A stretch of 64,000 nt of DNA from Pseudobutyrivibrio sp. UBA3626 (GCA_002373675.1 DFLF01000008.1:211423-275422), one strand, 5' to 3'; counted from the first letter of the stretch, positions 8,673-17,906 are shown. The notes: a model not told the origin generated them from the letters alone. Numbers and translations are program-made.

Positions 8673-11514
8673 TTGGTTAGTTTCATTAAAAAACAAAATA
8701 TTTTCCAGCAGAACCAATATCATAGTAGCTGTTTTTGTTGTATTTAGTATTATTCTATTAATACGTCTTTTTGTGTTACAGATAATTCTAGGCTCTAGTT
8801 ATCAGGAAAATTATGACCTAAAGGTAGAGAAGACTCAGACAATTGAAGCTACAAGAGGAAATATATACGATAGGAATGGTAATTTGATAGCGTATAACGA
8901 TCTTGCTTATGCTGTTACTATTCAGGATGTTGGCGATTATGAGACAACAAAAGAGAAAAATGAGAAGCTTAATAAGATTGCTTATGACTTAATTACTAAT
9001 ATTGAGAAGAATGGTGACTCTATTATTAACGACTTTGGAATTACTATTGATTCTAATGGTAATTATCAATTTGTAGATAATGATGGAACCAAATTAACAA
9101 GATTTAGAGCAGATGTATTTGGCTATGCTGATCCAAGCGATCTTACATACAATAAGAAGATGAATTTTGATGAATCAACGACTACAGCAGATCAAATAAT
9201 GGAATATCTATGTAGCTCGAACAGATATGATATTTCTTCTGATTTGCCTAAAGAAATGCAATATAAAATTGCAATTGTAAGATACAGTATGGGACTTAAT
9301 TCGTATCAGAAATATATATCTACAACTATTGCCAATAATGTCAATGACAAAACCGTAGCATATGTTGAAGAGAATAAGAATGAATTAACCGGTGTACAGA
9401 TAGAAGAGAAGTCCATAAGAAAATATGATGAAGCAGAAGCGTTCTCATCAATTGTAGGTTATGTGGGCAAAGTGTCTACTGATGAATTAGAAGAATTAAA
9501 AGAAGAGTTCGGTGACGCGGAACTTACTGATTCTACAGGTAAAGTTGGTATTGAAAAGTATATGAATACTTATCTTACAGGTAAGAAGGGCTCAGAGACT
9601 ATATATGTAGATTCACTAGGTAATCCAATATCTTCTACTAAGACAAAAGAGCCGGAATCCGGTAAAGATGTGTATCTTTCTATTGATAAGAATTTGCAGA
9701 TAAGTACATATAAATTGTTAGAACAGGAAATTGCAGGTATACTATGCTCTAAAATTGCAAATATCAAAGATTTTCCAACAAATGAGAATACCAATGGTTC
9801 TGATATTCTTATTCCGATTTATGATGTATATTATGCCCTTATTAGTAATAACCTTGTGGATTCTACCAAGCTTGATGATTCTGATGCTACTGAATGTGAA
9901 AAGAATATTTATAATGCATATAATGCAAAACGAGAAGAAGTACAAGAGACTTTAAGAGGTATACTTCTTAGTACTGATCATGTTGCATATAAAGATTTGC
10001 CTGATGAATATCAGAATTATATTACTTATATTATAAGAGCCCTTAAGTCTAATAATGTGCTTATTGATGACAAGATTGATAAGGAAGATGATACATATCT
10101 CAAATGGGCTGCACAGGAATTAAGTGTTGATGAATATCTAAAATATGCAATAGAAGAAAACTGGATTGATATTTCTTCACTTAATACTTCTTCAAAATAT
10201 AATGATACAGATGAGCTATATGTGACACTTGTTGATTATATTATAAATGCTATAAATAGCGATAAAGATTTTACAAAATCAATATATAAATATGCAATAT
10301 TAGATGATTATATATCACCTAATGATTTGTGTGCTGCATTGTATGATCAGGGATTTTTGCCAAATGATGATAATACAAGAAATGCTCTTGCAAGAGGTTC
10401 TCTTGCACCATATGGATTTCTTTTATCAAAGATTAAGTCCTTAGAGATTACGCCGGGACAACTTGGGCTTGATCTTTGTTCAGGCTCATCAGTAGTTATG
10501 AATTCTAAGACTGGTGAGATACTGGCATGCGTATCATATCCTGGTTATAATAGTAATATTTTGTCGAATCCAAAAGATTCGTCCTATTATTCATTTATTA
10601 GTCTTAATAATTCTAAGCCAATGTATAATTATGCTACACAACAAAAGACTGCGCCTGGTTCAACATTTAAGATAGTAAGTACAGCCGCAGGTCTGGGGGA
10701 AGGTGTAATTGATACTGGTACTGTAATTACTGATTTGGGAGTATATGAAGGGGTATCTAACAAACCTAAATGCTGGATTTATCCAGGCAATCATGGCTCA
10801 ATAAATGTTGCACAGGCTATACGTGATTCTTGTAACTATTTCTTCTATGAAGTAGGTGATAGACTTGCCGGAGGGCCTAATTATAATGATGCTACTGGTA
10901 TTAAGAAAATTTCCAAATACGCAAGTCTCTTTGGCCTGGATAAGAAGACTGGAGTAGAAGTAGAAGAAAGTACCTCTACACTTGCTACAGAATTCCCTGT
11001 TATGGCTGCAATTGGTCAGTCTAATCACAACCTTACAACCATTGCACTTGCAAGGTATTCTAATGCCATATCTAACTCTGGTAATATATATAATCTTACA
11101 TTGTTGGACCGTGTAGCAGATCAAAATGGTAATGTAGTTGAGAAATACTCACCTACTCTAGAAGACACAATAGATGTTATAGATGCAAATGGGTGGAATG
11201 CAATTCATTCCGGAATGAGAATGATGGTTGAAGCATATTCGGGATTTTCCGGTTTTCCTGTCCCTGTTGCCGGCAAAACCGGTACAGCTCAGCAGTCGTA
11301 TGATAAGCCTAACCACGCTTTGTTTATTGGTTATGCGCCATATGATAATCCTGAGATATCAATTGCAACAAGAATTGCATTTGGTTATACTTCCCATAAT
11401 GCTGCCGACGTATCTAAGTGTATTATTGGTTGTTATTATAATATGCCTGAATATCTACAGATGATTAATGGTGAAGCTACAAACGTTGCTGCAAATACTG
11501 CAAGAGCGGATTAA
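8665..11514 (+). CDS. mrdA: Penicillin-binding protein 2, elongation-specific transpeptidase, with large insertion
   Basis: This class B PBP cross-links peptidoglycan during elongation together with RodA. The start is TTG with AAAAGGAG 11 bases upstream. One membrane segment lies at residues 18-40, followed by the dimerisation (pedestal) domain with ATRGNIYDRNG. The transpeptidase motifs are STFK near residue 666, SCN near residue 721 and KTGTAQ near residue 870. The product has 949 residues, against roughly 650-720 for most PBP2 proteins. The excess is an acidic, Asn/Asp-rich segment at about residues 350-605, placed between the pedestal and VVMNSKTGEILACVS, where the transpeptidase domain begins. 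Gene order (mreBCD before, rodA after) supports the PBP2 assignment. Confidence 0.93.
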   Translation: MFDWLVSLKNKIFSSRTNIIVAVFVVFSIILLIRLFVLQIILGSSYQENYDLKVEKTQTIEATRGNIYDRNGNLIAYNDLAYAVTIQDVGDYETTKEKNEKLNKIAYDLITNIEKNGDSIINDFGITIDSNGNYQFVDNDGTKLTRFRADVFGYADPSDLTYNKKMNFDESTTTADQIMEYLCSSNRYDISSDLPKEMQYKIAIVRYSMGLNSYQKYISTTIANNVNDKTVAYVEENKNELTGVQIEEKSIRKYDEAEAFSSIVGYVGKVSTDELEELKEEFGDAELTDSTGKVGIEKYMNTYLTGKKGSETIYVDSLGNPISSTKTKEPESGKDVYLSIDKNLQISTYKLLEQEIAGILCSKIANIKDFPTNENTNGSDILIPIYDVYYALISNNLVDSTKLDDSDATECEKNIYNAYNAKREEVQETLRGILLSTDHVAYKDLPDEYQNYITYIIRALKSNNVLIDDKIDKEDDTYLKWAAQELSVDEYLKYAIEENWIDISSLNTSSKYNDTDELYVTLVDYIINAINSDKDFTKSIYKYAILDDYISPNDLCAALYDQGFLPNDDNTRNALARGSLAPYGFLLSKIKSLEITPGQLGLDLCSGSSVVMNSKTGEILACVSYPGYNSNILSNPKDSSYYSFISLNNSKPMYNYATQQKTAPGSTFKIVSTAAGLGEGVIDTGTVITDLGVYEGVSNKPKCWIYPGNHGSINVAQAIRDSCNYFFYEVGDRLAGGPNYNDATGIKKISKYASLFGLDKKTGVEVEESTSTLATEFPVMAAIGQSNHNLTTIALARYSNAISNSGNIYNLTLLDRVADQNGNVVEKYSPTLEDTIDVIDANGWNAIHSGMRMMVEAYSGFSGFPVPVAGKTGTAQQSYDKPNHALFIGYAPYDNPEISIATRIAFGYTSHNAADVSKCIIGCYYNMPEYLQMINGEATNVAANTARAD

Positions 11515-11527
11515 TATAGGAGTTATC

Positions 11528-12208
11528 ATGCGTAGTTCAGTTATAATTAAATCAACTAAATATGGGATTCTCATTATGCTTGATGAAAATGTCAGCTTTG
11601 AAGAACTTGTTAAAGATATATGTACCAAGTTTGCTGAATCAAGGAAATTCTGGGGGGATTCCAAAATGATAATTTCCCTTGAAGGCAGGGATTTGACTCC
11701 GGAAGAGACGCAATGTATTGTTGATGCAATAGAACTGAATTCGGATGTAAAGATTATACTTATAGAAGATAGAAATGTAATTCGTGATATTAGAATGAAG
11801 GATAAAATTGACAAATACTTTCATGATGATATCTATGTTAATGCCAAAGTTATTAAGGGTTCTATTAAGAAGAATTCCAAGATTACATCAGATAGCAGTA
11901 TAGTAATCTTAGGTGATGTTAAAAAAGGTGCTAAAGTAGAAGCCGCTGGCAATATTATTGTAATTGGTACATTAGAAGGTGAAGCTTATGCAGGATATCC
12001 TGAAGACAAAACCATGTATGTTGTTGCTCAGGAATTCTTAAGCGATGTGGTTACAATAGGTGGAATCACAAGAAAGCCTGAGATGCACAAGAAATGGTCT
12101 CTTCGAGCTTCTAATAGAGAAACAGAACCTCTAGGTGTAATTGTATGGAATAATAATGAACTTTTGATAGAACCTTTGAAATCAGGTATTTTGAAACATA
12201 TTAAGTAG
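11528..12208 (+). CDS. minC: Septum site-determining protein MinC
   Basis: MinC inhibits FtsZ polymerisation away from mid-cell. The chosen ATG gives 226 residues and has ATAGGAG 6 bases upstream; a longer in-frame reading from 11468 would run into the PBP2 gene and was not used. The C-terminal beta-helix domain is clear, with IVILGDVKKGAKVEAAGNII and GTLEGEAYAGYP near residues 135-165. The N-terminal domain is divergent. In related genomes minC is usually followed by minD and minE. Here rodA starts 8 bp after minC, so the membrane-recruiting partner is absent from this locus. Confidence 0.9.
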   Translation: MRSSVIIKSTKYGILIMLDENVSFEELVKDICTKFAESRKFWGDSKMIISLEGRDLTPEETQCIVDAIELNSDVKIILIEDRNVIRDIRMKDKIDKYFHDDIYVNAKVIKGSIKKNSKITSDSSIVILGDVKKGAKVEAAGNIIVIGTLEGEAYAGYPEDKTMYVVAQEFLSDVVTIGGITRKPEMHKKWSLRASNRETEPLGVIVWNNNELLIEPLKSGILKHIK

Positions 12209-12216
12209 GAGTGTAA

Positions 12217-13326
12217 ATGTTATCTTATTTAAGAAATTACAAATTCAAAAATTATAAAATTAAACTAATTATATATGTTGTAATACTGACTATTATAGGT
12301 ATTCTTGTTATTGGTTCAGCTAATCAGGATTATCAGTCAAAACAGATTATCGGATTTGTTATTGGTATTGTTGTAATGGTAGTTGTATCATTAATTGACT
12401 ATGACTTTATACTTAATTTCCATTGGGTATATTATGTAGCGGGATGCGTTATGTTAGTACTTGTTCTTATATTTGGTACAACAGTTGGTGGTGCTACAAG
12501 GTGGATTGATTTAGGTATTCGTTTTCAGCCCTCTGAGCTGTGTAAGATACTGCTTATATTGTTCTTTTCAAGGTATCTTATGGTATATGAGGATGATATT
12601 AATAAACCTAAGAGACTACTTATTACAATTGCTCTTGCAGCTGTGCCGCTATTTTTGATATTAAGAGAGCCTGACCTTTCTACGACAATTGTTACTTTTC
12701 TTATTATTTTTTCGCTTATGTTTATTGCAGGTCTTAGTGCCAAAATTGTTGCAATATTCTTTGGTGTTACAATTCCATCCATAGGAATATTACTTCTTCT
12801 TGTAATGAGAAAAGGTCAGACTATTTTAAGTGAATATCAGGGACTTCGTATCCTGGCATGGCTTAGACCGGAAGATTATCCGGAAAGTGCTTATCAACAA
12901 CAGAATTCAATTATGGCTATTGGATCCGGTCAATTCCTTGGCAAAGGACTTTATAATAATAGTGTAGATTCAGTAAAAAATGGAAATTATATATCAGAAC
13001 CGCAGACAGATTTTATTTTTGCAGTATCTGGTGAAGAATTAGGTTTTATTGGATCGGTAATTATAGTATTATTATTATTAGCAATAGTTATTGAATGTAT
13101 AGCTATTGGCAGAAAAGCGAAAGATTTATCAGGCAAACTTATTTGCATGGGAATGGCTTGCTTTGTTGGCTATCAAAGTTTTGTTAATATTTGCGTTGTT
13201 ACCGGACTTATGCCTAACACTGGACTTCCACTTCCTTTCTTAAGTTATGGACTTACAAGTCTTGTTACATTGTATATAGGTATTGGACTGGTGTTGAATG
13301 TCGGTTTGCAATCTAAGAAATATTAA
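12217..13326 (+). CDS. rodA: Rod shape-determining protein RodA (SEDS glycosyltransferase)
   Basis: RodA polymerises glycan strands from lipid II in the elongasome, paired with PBP2. The 369-residue protein has about ten membrane segments. SEDS-family signatures are present: GGATRWIDLG near residue 90, a region with FQPSEL next to it, and NTGLPLPFLSYG near residue 335. TAGGAG precedes the ATG. It lies 8 bp after minC at the end of the shape cluster. FtsW and SpoVE share these motifs, but the gene context favours RodA. Confidence 0.92.
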   Translation: MLSYLRNYKFKNYKIKLIIYVVILTIIGILVIGSANQDYQSKQIIGFVIGIVVMVVVSLIDYDFILNFHWVYYVAGCVMLVLVLIFGTTVGGATRWIDLGIRFQPSELCKILLILFFSRYLMVYEDDINKPKRLLITIALAAVPLFLILREPDLSTTIVTFLIIFSLMFIAGLSAKIVAIFFGVTIPSIGILLLLVMRKGQTILSEYQGLRILAWLRPEDYPESAYQQQNSIMAIGSGQFLGKGLYNNSVDSVKNGNYISEPQTDFIFAVSGEELGFIGSVIIVLLLLAIVIECIAIGRKAKDLSGKLICMGMACFVGYQSFVNICVVTGLMPNTGLPLPFLSYGLTSLVTLYIGIGLVLNVGLQSKKY

Positions 13327-13347
13327 CTAACGTATGGAGGTATTGAT

Positions 13348-13743
13348 ATGAATATTGGGTTTGTAGCTCATGATTCAAAAAAGAAGCTTATGCAGAATTT
13401 CTGTATAGCTTACAGGGGGATTTTAAGTAAAAATGAATTATTTGCAACAGGCACAACTGGTCGTTTGATTGAAGAAGCGACTAATCTGTCAGTGCATAAA
13501 TATCTTGCAGGACATCTGGGGGGATGTCAGCAGTTAGGTGCACAGATAGAACATAATGAGATGGATCTTATTATATTCTTAAGAGATCCGCTTACAGCTA
13601 AATCTCATGAGCCTGACGTTAATAATATTGTTAGGATTTGTGATGCTAATAATATTCCTTTGGCTACGAATCTTGCAACAGCTGAACTTCTTGTTAAATC
13701 TCTTGACAGAGGAGACCTTGAGTGGCGTGATATGTACAAATAA
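13348..13743 (+). CDS. mgsA: Methylglyoxal synthase family protein with altered catalytic residue
   Basis: MgsA converts dihydroxyacetone phosphate to methylglyoxal and phosphate. The 131-residue product has VAHDSKKK at residues 6-13, the phosphate loop ATGTTGRLI at 33-41, DPL and SHEPDV, and LATNLATAELL near the end, all typical of the family. The segment equivalent to GGDQQ in the Escherichia coli enzyme reads GGCQQ here (Cys60, bases 13525-13527). The Asp in that position is the catalytic base (Asp71 in E. coli), whereas the residues equivalent to Asp91, His98 and Asp101 are kept. Activity is therefore uncertain. GGAGG precedes the ATG. Confidence 0.88.
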   Translation: MNIGFVAHDSKKKLMQNFCIAYRGILSKNELFATGTTGRLIEEATNLSVHKYLAGHLGGCQQLGAQIEHNEMDLIIFLRDPLTAKSHEPDVNNIVRICDANNIPLATNLATAELLVKSLDRGDLEWRDMYK

Positions 13744-14716
13744 ATTTAAAAAAATTTCATTAATTGTAATTATTTCATCTATTATTGTGTTATCTCTTAG
13801 TGGATGTACTAATGATGAAGATTTAATGTACGATGTCTATGATAATTCTAAGGGTTATAATCTGATTGAAGGTGAATCTAATTCAGATAATAATTTATTT
13901 GCAAAGGATTTATGTGTAACTAATGGTGTAGATAAGGGTACTGAGAATGTTGAATCAAGAGTTGCCGGTGGTGCACTTCTTGCTAATCGCATGACAAGGG
14001 AACTTAAATACTCGCAGAACATTTTCCAGAAAATGTATCCTGCCAGTACAACTAAGATTCTTACAGCTCTTGTATGTGTAAAGTATGCTAATCTTAATGA
14101 TACTGTAACAGTTTCGCAAAATGCTTGTAATCAGACATCTGATTCTTCTGTATGTGGATTAAAACCGGGAGATAAGATAACATATCGTGATTTGTTATAT
14201 GGACTTCTGCTAAGAAGTGGTAATGATGCAGCTATAGCAATAGCTGAAGGTATGTATGGTAGTCAGGAAGAATTTGCTAAAGCAATGAATAATGAGGCGA
14301 GAATTGCTGGAGCAACTCATTCGCATTTTGTTAATTCTAATGGACTTCATAATGATGATCATTATACAACAGTATATGATATGTATCTGATATTTGAAGC
14401 AGCATTAGATTATAAACTCATATATGATATTGTGACTACATCAAACTATGATGCGGCTTATACAGATGCTGCAGGAAATCCTGTACAACAGAATTGGAGT
14501 AATACTAATCTTTATCTTACTAATCAGGTAAGACAGCCTATAGGCATAACAGTTCTGGGTGGTAAGACTGGTACAACTAATCCGGCTGGATATTGTCTTG
14601 TGCTTTTAAGTCGAAACAGCAAAAATGAAGAATTGATTTCTATTGTATATAATGCTGATTGTCGCCAAAACCTTTATTATCTAATGAATCAGATTCTTGA
14701 TACGTATGGGTCATAA
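13727..14716 (+). CDS. D-alanyl-D-alanine carboxypeptidase (S11 family), lipoprotein-like
   Basis: This low-molecular-weight PBP trims the terminal D-Ala from peptidoglycan side chains. The active-site motifs are ASTTK (SxxK), SGN and KTGTT, in the usual order. From the GTG at 13727, which has GGAG about 12 bases upstream, the N-terminus is NKFKKISLIVIISSI followed by LSLSGC, a good lipoprotein signal with the lipobox Cys. TTG at 13718 is an alternative; starting further upstream would bury the signal peptide. It overlaps mgsA by about 17 bp. No clear C-terminal PBP5-type domain or amphipathic anchor is visible, which agrees with a lipid anchor instead. Confidence 0.88.
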   Translation: MICTNKFKKISLIVIISSIIVLSLSGCTNDEDLMYDVYDNSKGYNLIEGESNSDNNLFAKDLCVTNGVDKGTENVESRVAGGALLANRMTRELKYSQNIFQKMYPASTTKILTALVCVKYANLNDTVTVSQNACNQTSDSSVCGLKPGDKITYRDLLYGLLLRSGNDAAIAIAEGMYGSQEEFAKAMNNEARIAGATHSHFVNSNGLHNDDHYTTVYDMYLIFEAALDYKLIYDIVTTSNYDAAYTDAAGNPVQQNWSNTNLYLTNQVRQPIGITVLGGKTGTTNPAGYCLVLLSRNSKNEELISIVYNADCRQNLYYLMNQILDTYGS

Positions 14717-14723
14717 ATTAATA

Positions 14724-14753
14724 TTGTAGTTGTTATTTTAATACTGTTATAAT
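14724..14753 (+). promoter_or_regulatory. Probable sigma-A promoter for the 14796 gene
   Basis: TTGTAG and TATAAT are separated by 18 bases in the gap after the carboxypeptidase gene. The -10 box is a perfect consensus and the spacing is acceptable; the -35 box is weak. Transcription would start about 35 bases before the next ATG, which has AAGGGGG as ribosome site. Confidence 0.55.
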
Positions 14754-14795
14754 ATAATTTACATATAAATCTTTTGGACAAAAGGGGGATTACAT

Positions 14796-15218
14796 ATGAT
14801 TGAAATTGTTTCAGGAGAAAAGGGCAAAGGAAAGACAAAAATTCTTTTAGACAGATGTAATGATGATATAAAAAGCATCAATGGAAGTAGCATTTTTGTT
14901 GACAAGAGTTCAAAGCACATGTATGATTTGGATTCTAAAGTAAGGCTTATTAATATTACTGAATATCCAGTAGATACGACAGACGAATTCTTAGGATTTC
15001 TAAGTGGAGTTATATCTCAGAATAATGATATCGAAGAGATATTCTTGGATTCGTTTTTGACAATTGCATTTATTGATACTAATAATGGCTTATTATCATC
15101 ACTTGAGAAATTAGAAAAGATTTCTGAGTGCTTTAACGTCAAATTCATTATTAGTATTTCACAGAAAAAGGAAGATCTCCCAAGCGAAGTACAAAACAAA
15201 GTTGTGGTTTCTTTGTAA
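14796..15218 (+). CDS. Small P-loop protein of unknown function
   Basis: The 140-residue product is not recognised with certainty. It begins MIEIVSGEKGKGKTK, a Walker A-like loop (GEKGKGKT at residues 7-14). EEIFLDSFLTIAF near residue 80 could supply a Walker B Asp. It lacks the rest of any full ATPase fold, so it is either a minimal NTP-binding protein or a degenerate one. Related small proteins in Clostridia are sometimes labelled PilT-like, but nothing else here suggests pili. It is preceded by its own promoter and followed by a strong terminator, so it appears to be a single-gene transcription unit. Confidence 0.6.
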   Translation: MIEIVSGEKGKGKTKILLDRCNDDIKSINGSSIFVDKSSKHMYDLDSKVRLINITEYPVDTTDEFLGFLSGVISQNNDIEEIFLDSFLTIAFIDTNNGLLSSLEKLEKISECFNVKFIISISQKKEDLPSEVQNKVVVSL

Positions 15219-15233
15219 TATTACTATTAAAGG

Positions 15234-15259
15234 AAGAGTTCGCATTGCGAACTCTTTTT
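15234..15259 (+). terminator. Rho-independent terminator after the P-loop gene
   Basis: AAGAGTTCG and CGAACTCTT form a 9-bp perfect stem around a CATTG loop, followed by TTT and A. It lies 15 bp after the preceding stop codon and separates that gene from the HlyD-like gene. Confidence 0.85.
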
Positions 15260-15275
15260 ATATGAGAGGCATATT

Positions 15276-16661
15276 TTGAAGAAAGATAGGAACAAAAGTA
15301 GTAACACAATTAAATTTCAAAAAGACTTCAAATTTAATATAAGTATAGTAATTGTTATTATTATTTTCATATATGTATTATTTCATGTTTTTTCTTTTAT
15401 AACTGATAAGAATATTAAAGTATATGAGGTAAAAGAAGGTACAATAAGTGATTCTATACAAAAGGACGCTCTTGCCCTTAGAAATGAAGAAGTTTTTAAT
15501 GCACAAAAGAATGGGCAAATTAAGTATTTCAAGCAGAATTCTTCCAGGGTAGGTATTAAATCCATAATTTATTCCATTGATTCTAAAGGTGATATTACTA
15601 ACAAAATTATTGCCAGTAATTCTGACATGGATAAAATCAATAATTCTACGCTAAATGGTATTTTTAATGAAATAGATTCTTTTGTAGAAGGTTATTCTGA
15701 TAGTAATTTTATTCGTTCTGGTATACTTAAGAATAATATATCTGCAGAACTTGAACAAATACAGACTAATAATGCTTTAGAAAAATTAGATACAGATATT
15801 GATGCTGCCATAAAAAGCGGTGATTATTCTATAAATTATGCGCCTAAAGCAGGTCTTTTCATGACTACGTTAGATGGATTTGAGACGGTTAATTTAGAGA
15901 ATTTTGATATGGATAGCTTTGATGTTAACAAACAAAACAAAGTTACATTGTCTAGTAATAGTAATGTGAAAGAGAACGATCCTATATATAAGATTATAAC
16001 TGGTGATAAATGGAACCTTGTATTTCCTGTAAGTGATGATGAGATTGAAAGCTTAAAAGATGAAGAATATATCAATATCAAATTTAAACAGGATGATTAT
16101 ACAACTTATGCTCAATCTAAGATTATTAAACAAGGTACGAAAGATTATATGAGCCTTGAATTTGATGATTCAATAGAGAGATATGCTGACAATAGATTTC
16201 TTACAATTGAATTACTTCTTAATAATAAGACAGGGCTCAAAATTCCAAATTCAGCCATAACAACCAAAGAATTCTATGTTATTCCTAAGAATTATTTTAT
16301 GAAGGGGAATGATTCTAATAAACAAGGGTTTATGGTTAAGAAGAGCAGTGGAAATGAGTTTATAAGTCCCACAATTTATTATGAAACGGATGATGCTTAT
16401 TATATTGATGGTGAACTGATTGATTCAAAGGATTATATATTAAAACCTAATTCTAATGAAGAATACAGAATTGATACTAAAACAGATGAACTTAAGGGTG
16501 TGTATAATGTTAATAAAGGATATGCTGTATTTAAGCAGATAGTTATCCTTAATCAGAATAAGGAATATGCTATTGTTGATAAGAATACAAGTTATGGTAT
16601 TTCCTTATATGATAGAATTGCACTTGATGGTTCATCGGTTAAAGAGAATGATCTTATATAG
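15276..16661 (+). CDS. HlyD-like membrane-anchored protein
   Basis: The 461-residue product has a basic N-terminus and one membrane segment at about residues 26-48 (SIVIVIIIFIYVLFHVFSF). A large outside region follows, opening with KVYEVKEGTISDSIQKDALALRNEEVF, which resembles the beginning of efflux-adaptor (HlyD/RND periplasmic adaptor) domains in Clostridia. The start is TTG with GAGAGG 6 bases upstream. No transporter gene is adjacent. It sits directly before yggS and sepF, a conserved position, so a cell-envelope or division-related role is as likely as efflux. The exact function is not known. Confidence 0.65.
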   Translation: MKKDRNKSSNTIKFQKDFKFNISIVIVIIIFIYVLFHVFSFITDKNIKVYEVKEGTISDSIQKDALALRNEEVFNAQKNGQIKYFKQNSSRVGIKSIIYSIDSKGDITNKIIASNSDMDKINNSTLNGIFNEIDSFVEGYSDSNFIRSGILKNNISAELEQIQTNNALEKLDTDIDAAIKSGDYSINYAPKAGLFMTTLDGFETVNLENFDMDSFDVNKQNKVTLSSNSNVKENDPIYKIITGDKWNLVFPVSDDEIESLKDEEYINIKFKQDDYTTYAQSKIIKQGTKDYMSLEFDDSIERYADNRFLTIELLLNNKTGLKIPNSAITTKEFYVIPKNYFMKGNDSNKQGFMVKKSSGNEFISPTIYYETDDAYYIDGELIDSKDYILKPNSNEEYRIDTKTDELKGVYNVNKGYAVFKQIVILNQNKEYAIVDKNTSYGISLYDRIALDGSSVKENDLI

Positions 16662-16669
16662 GAGGTTGT

Positions 16670-17371
16670 ATGGAGGATTTTAAGAAGAATTTAGATGTAA
16701 TTGAAGAAAATATATGTAAAGCTTGTAAAAAAGCAAATAGGAGTCGCGATGAGGTCACACTGATTGCTGTTAGCAAGACAAAACCTGTATCTGATTTGCA
16801 AGCTGTATATGACCTTAATATTAGAGATTTTGGCGAGAACAAGGTTCAGGAATTAAAAGATAAGATAGAAGTAATGCCGGATGATATTAAATGGCATATG
16901 ATAGGACATTTACAAAGGAATAAGGTTAAGTACATTATTGGTAAAGTAGAATTGATTCATTCTGTGGATTCTCTTAGACTTGCTGAGGAAATAAGTAAGC
17001 AGGCTGTTAAAAATAACGTTACAGCTAATATTCTTGTAGAGATTAATATTGGTGACGAAGATAGCAAATTCGGCATAAAGGCAGATGATGTTATATCGCT
17101 TGTAAGAGATATTGCGTCACTTCCTAATATTTCAATTAAAGGATTAATGTGTGTAGCCCCATATGTTGTGGATTCTGAAGAAAATCGCCCACTTTTTCAC
17201 AAAATAAAGGATTTATCTGTTGACATTATGGCCGAAAACATAGATAATGTATCTATGAGTATATTATCAATGGGAATGTCTAATGATTACCAGGTTGCTA
17301 TTGAAGAAGGAGCAACAATGGTTCGTATTGGATCAAACTTATTTGGTAAAAGAGACTATTCAAAGAATTAG
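16670..17371 (+). CDS. yggS: YggS/PROSC family PLP homeostasis protein
   Basis: This protein binds PLP and buffers vitamin B6 pools. The 233-residue length is typical. The PLP-lysine lies in LIAVSKTKPVSD near residue 36, and HMIGHLQRNKVK near residue 80 and LSMGMSNDYQVAIEEGATMVRIG near residue 200 are family signatures. TAGGAGG is 5 bases before the ATG. It is followed 17 bp later by sepF, the usual pairing in Firmicutes and cyanobacteria. Confidence 0.95.
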   Translation: MEDFKKNLDVIEENICKACKKANRSRDEVTLIAVSKTKPVSDLQAVYDLNIRDFGENKVQELKDKIEVMPDDIKWHMIGHLQRNKVKYIIGKVELIHSVDSLRLAEEISKQAVKNNVTANILVEINIGDEDSKFGIKADDVISLVRDIASLPNISIKGLMCVAPYVVDSEENRPLFHKIKDLSVDIMAENIDNVSMSILSMGMSNDYQVAIEEGATMVRIGSNLFGKRDYSKN

Positions 17372-17388
17372 TTAGATGGGAGAAAGAG

Positions 17389-17889
17389 ATGAGTTTTTTT
17401 GATAAATTTCTTGGCTTAGATGACGATGATGAATACTATGATGATGAAGATCTTTATGAAGAGGAATTAGAGGAAGAACCTAAGAAGAAGAAATCTCTCT
17501 TCAAGAAGAAAGATGATACTGAATCAGATAATTCACCTGTTGAGAGGAAATCTCCACCTAAATTTACTCCGATTAGAAATAACAAAAAAGGAAGTGGAAC
17601 GCCAATGGAAGTGTGTATTATTAAACCAACAAGTTTTGAAGATTCTAAGGATGTTGTTAATACAATATTATCCGAAAGAACTGTACTTCTTAATATAGAA
17701 GGACTGGATATTGGTATTGCACAAAGGATTATTGATTTTACATCTGGTGCCAGCTTTGCTGTAGGTGGAACATTACAAAAGGTAAGTAATTATATCTTCG
17801 TTGTAACACCGGCTTCTGTTGATATTTCAGGTGATCTTGCTGGAATAATGGATGCCTTTGATTTCTCTGGAGTGCAGACGGGATTTTAA
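17389..17889 (+). CDS. sepF: Cell division protein SepF
   Basis: SepF tethers FtsZ to the membrane and stabilises the Z-ring. The N-terminus MSFFDKFLGL can form the amphipathic membrane anchor. An acidic and Lys-rich linker follows (residues 12-60), then the conserved SepF domain from about residue 75, with IIKPTSFEDSKDVVNTI and LNIEGLDIGIAQRIIDFTSG. The 166-residue length is normal. It closes the yggS-sepF unit and is followed by a hairpin terminator. The ylmH and divIVA genes that often come next are not present; aroB follows instead. Confidence 0.94.
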   Translation: MSFFDKFLGLDDDDEYYDDEDLYEEELEEEPKKKKSLFKKKDDTESDNSPVERKSPPKFTPIRNNKKGSGTPMEVCIIKPTSFEDSKDVVNTILSERTVLLNIEGLDIGIAQRIIDFTSGASFAVGGTLQKVSNYIFVVTPASVDISGDLAGIMDAFDFSGVQTGF

Positions 17890-17906
17890 GATGAATTAAT
17901 TTTTAT

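Noticed and set aside
13607..13726. Upstream start for the carboxypeptidase gene
   Set aside because: It would overlap mgsA by 137 bp and place an extra hydrophobic stretch before the lipoprotein signal. The GTG at 13727 gives a normal signal peptide.
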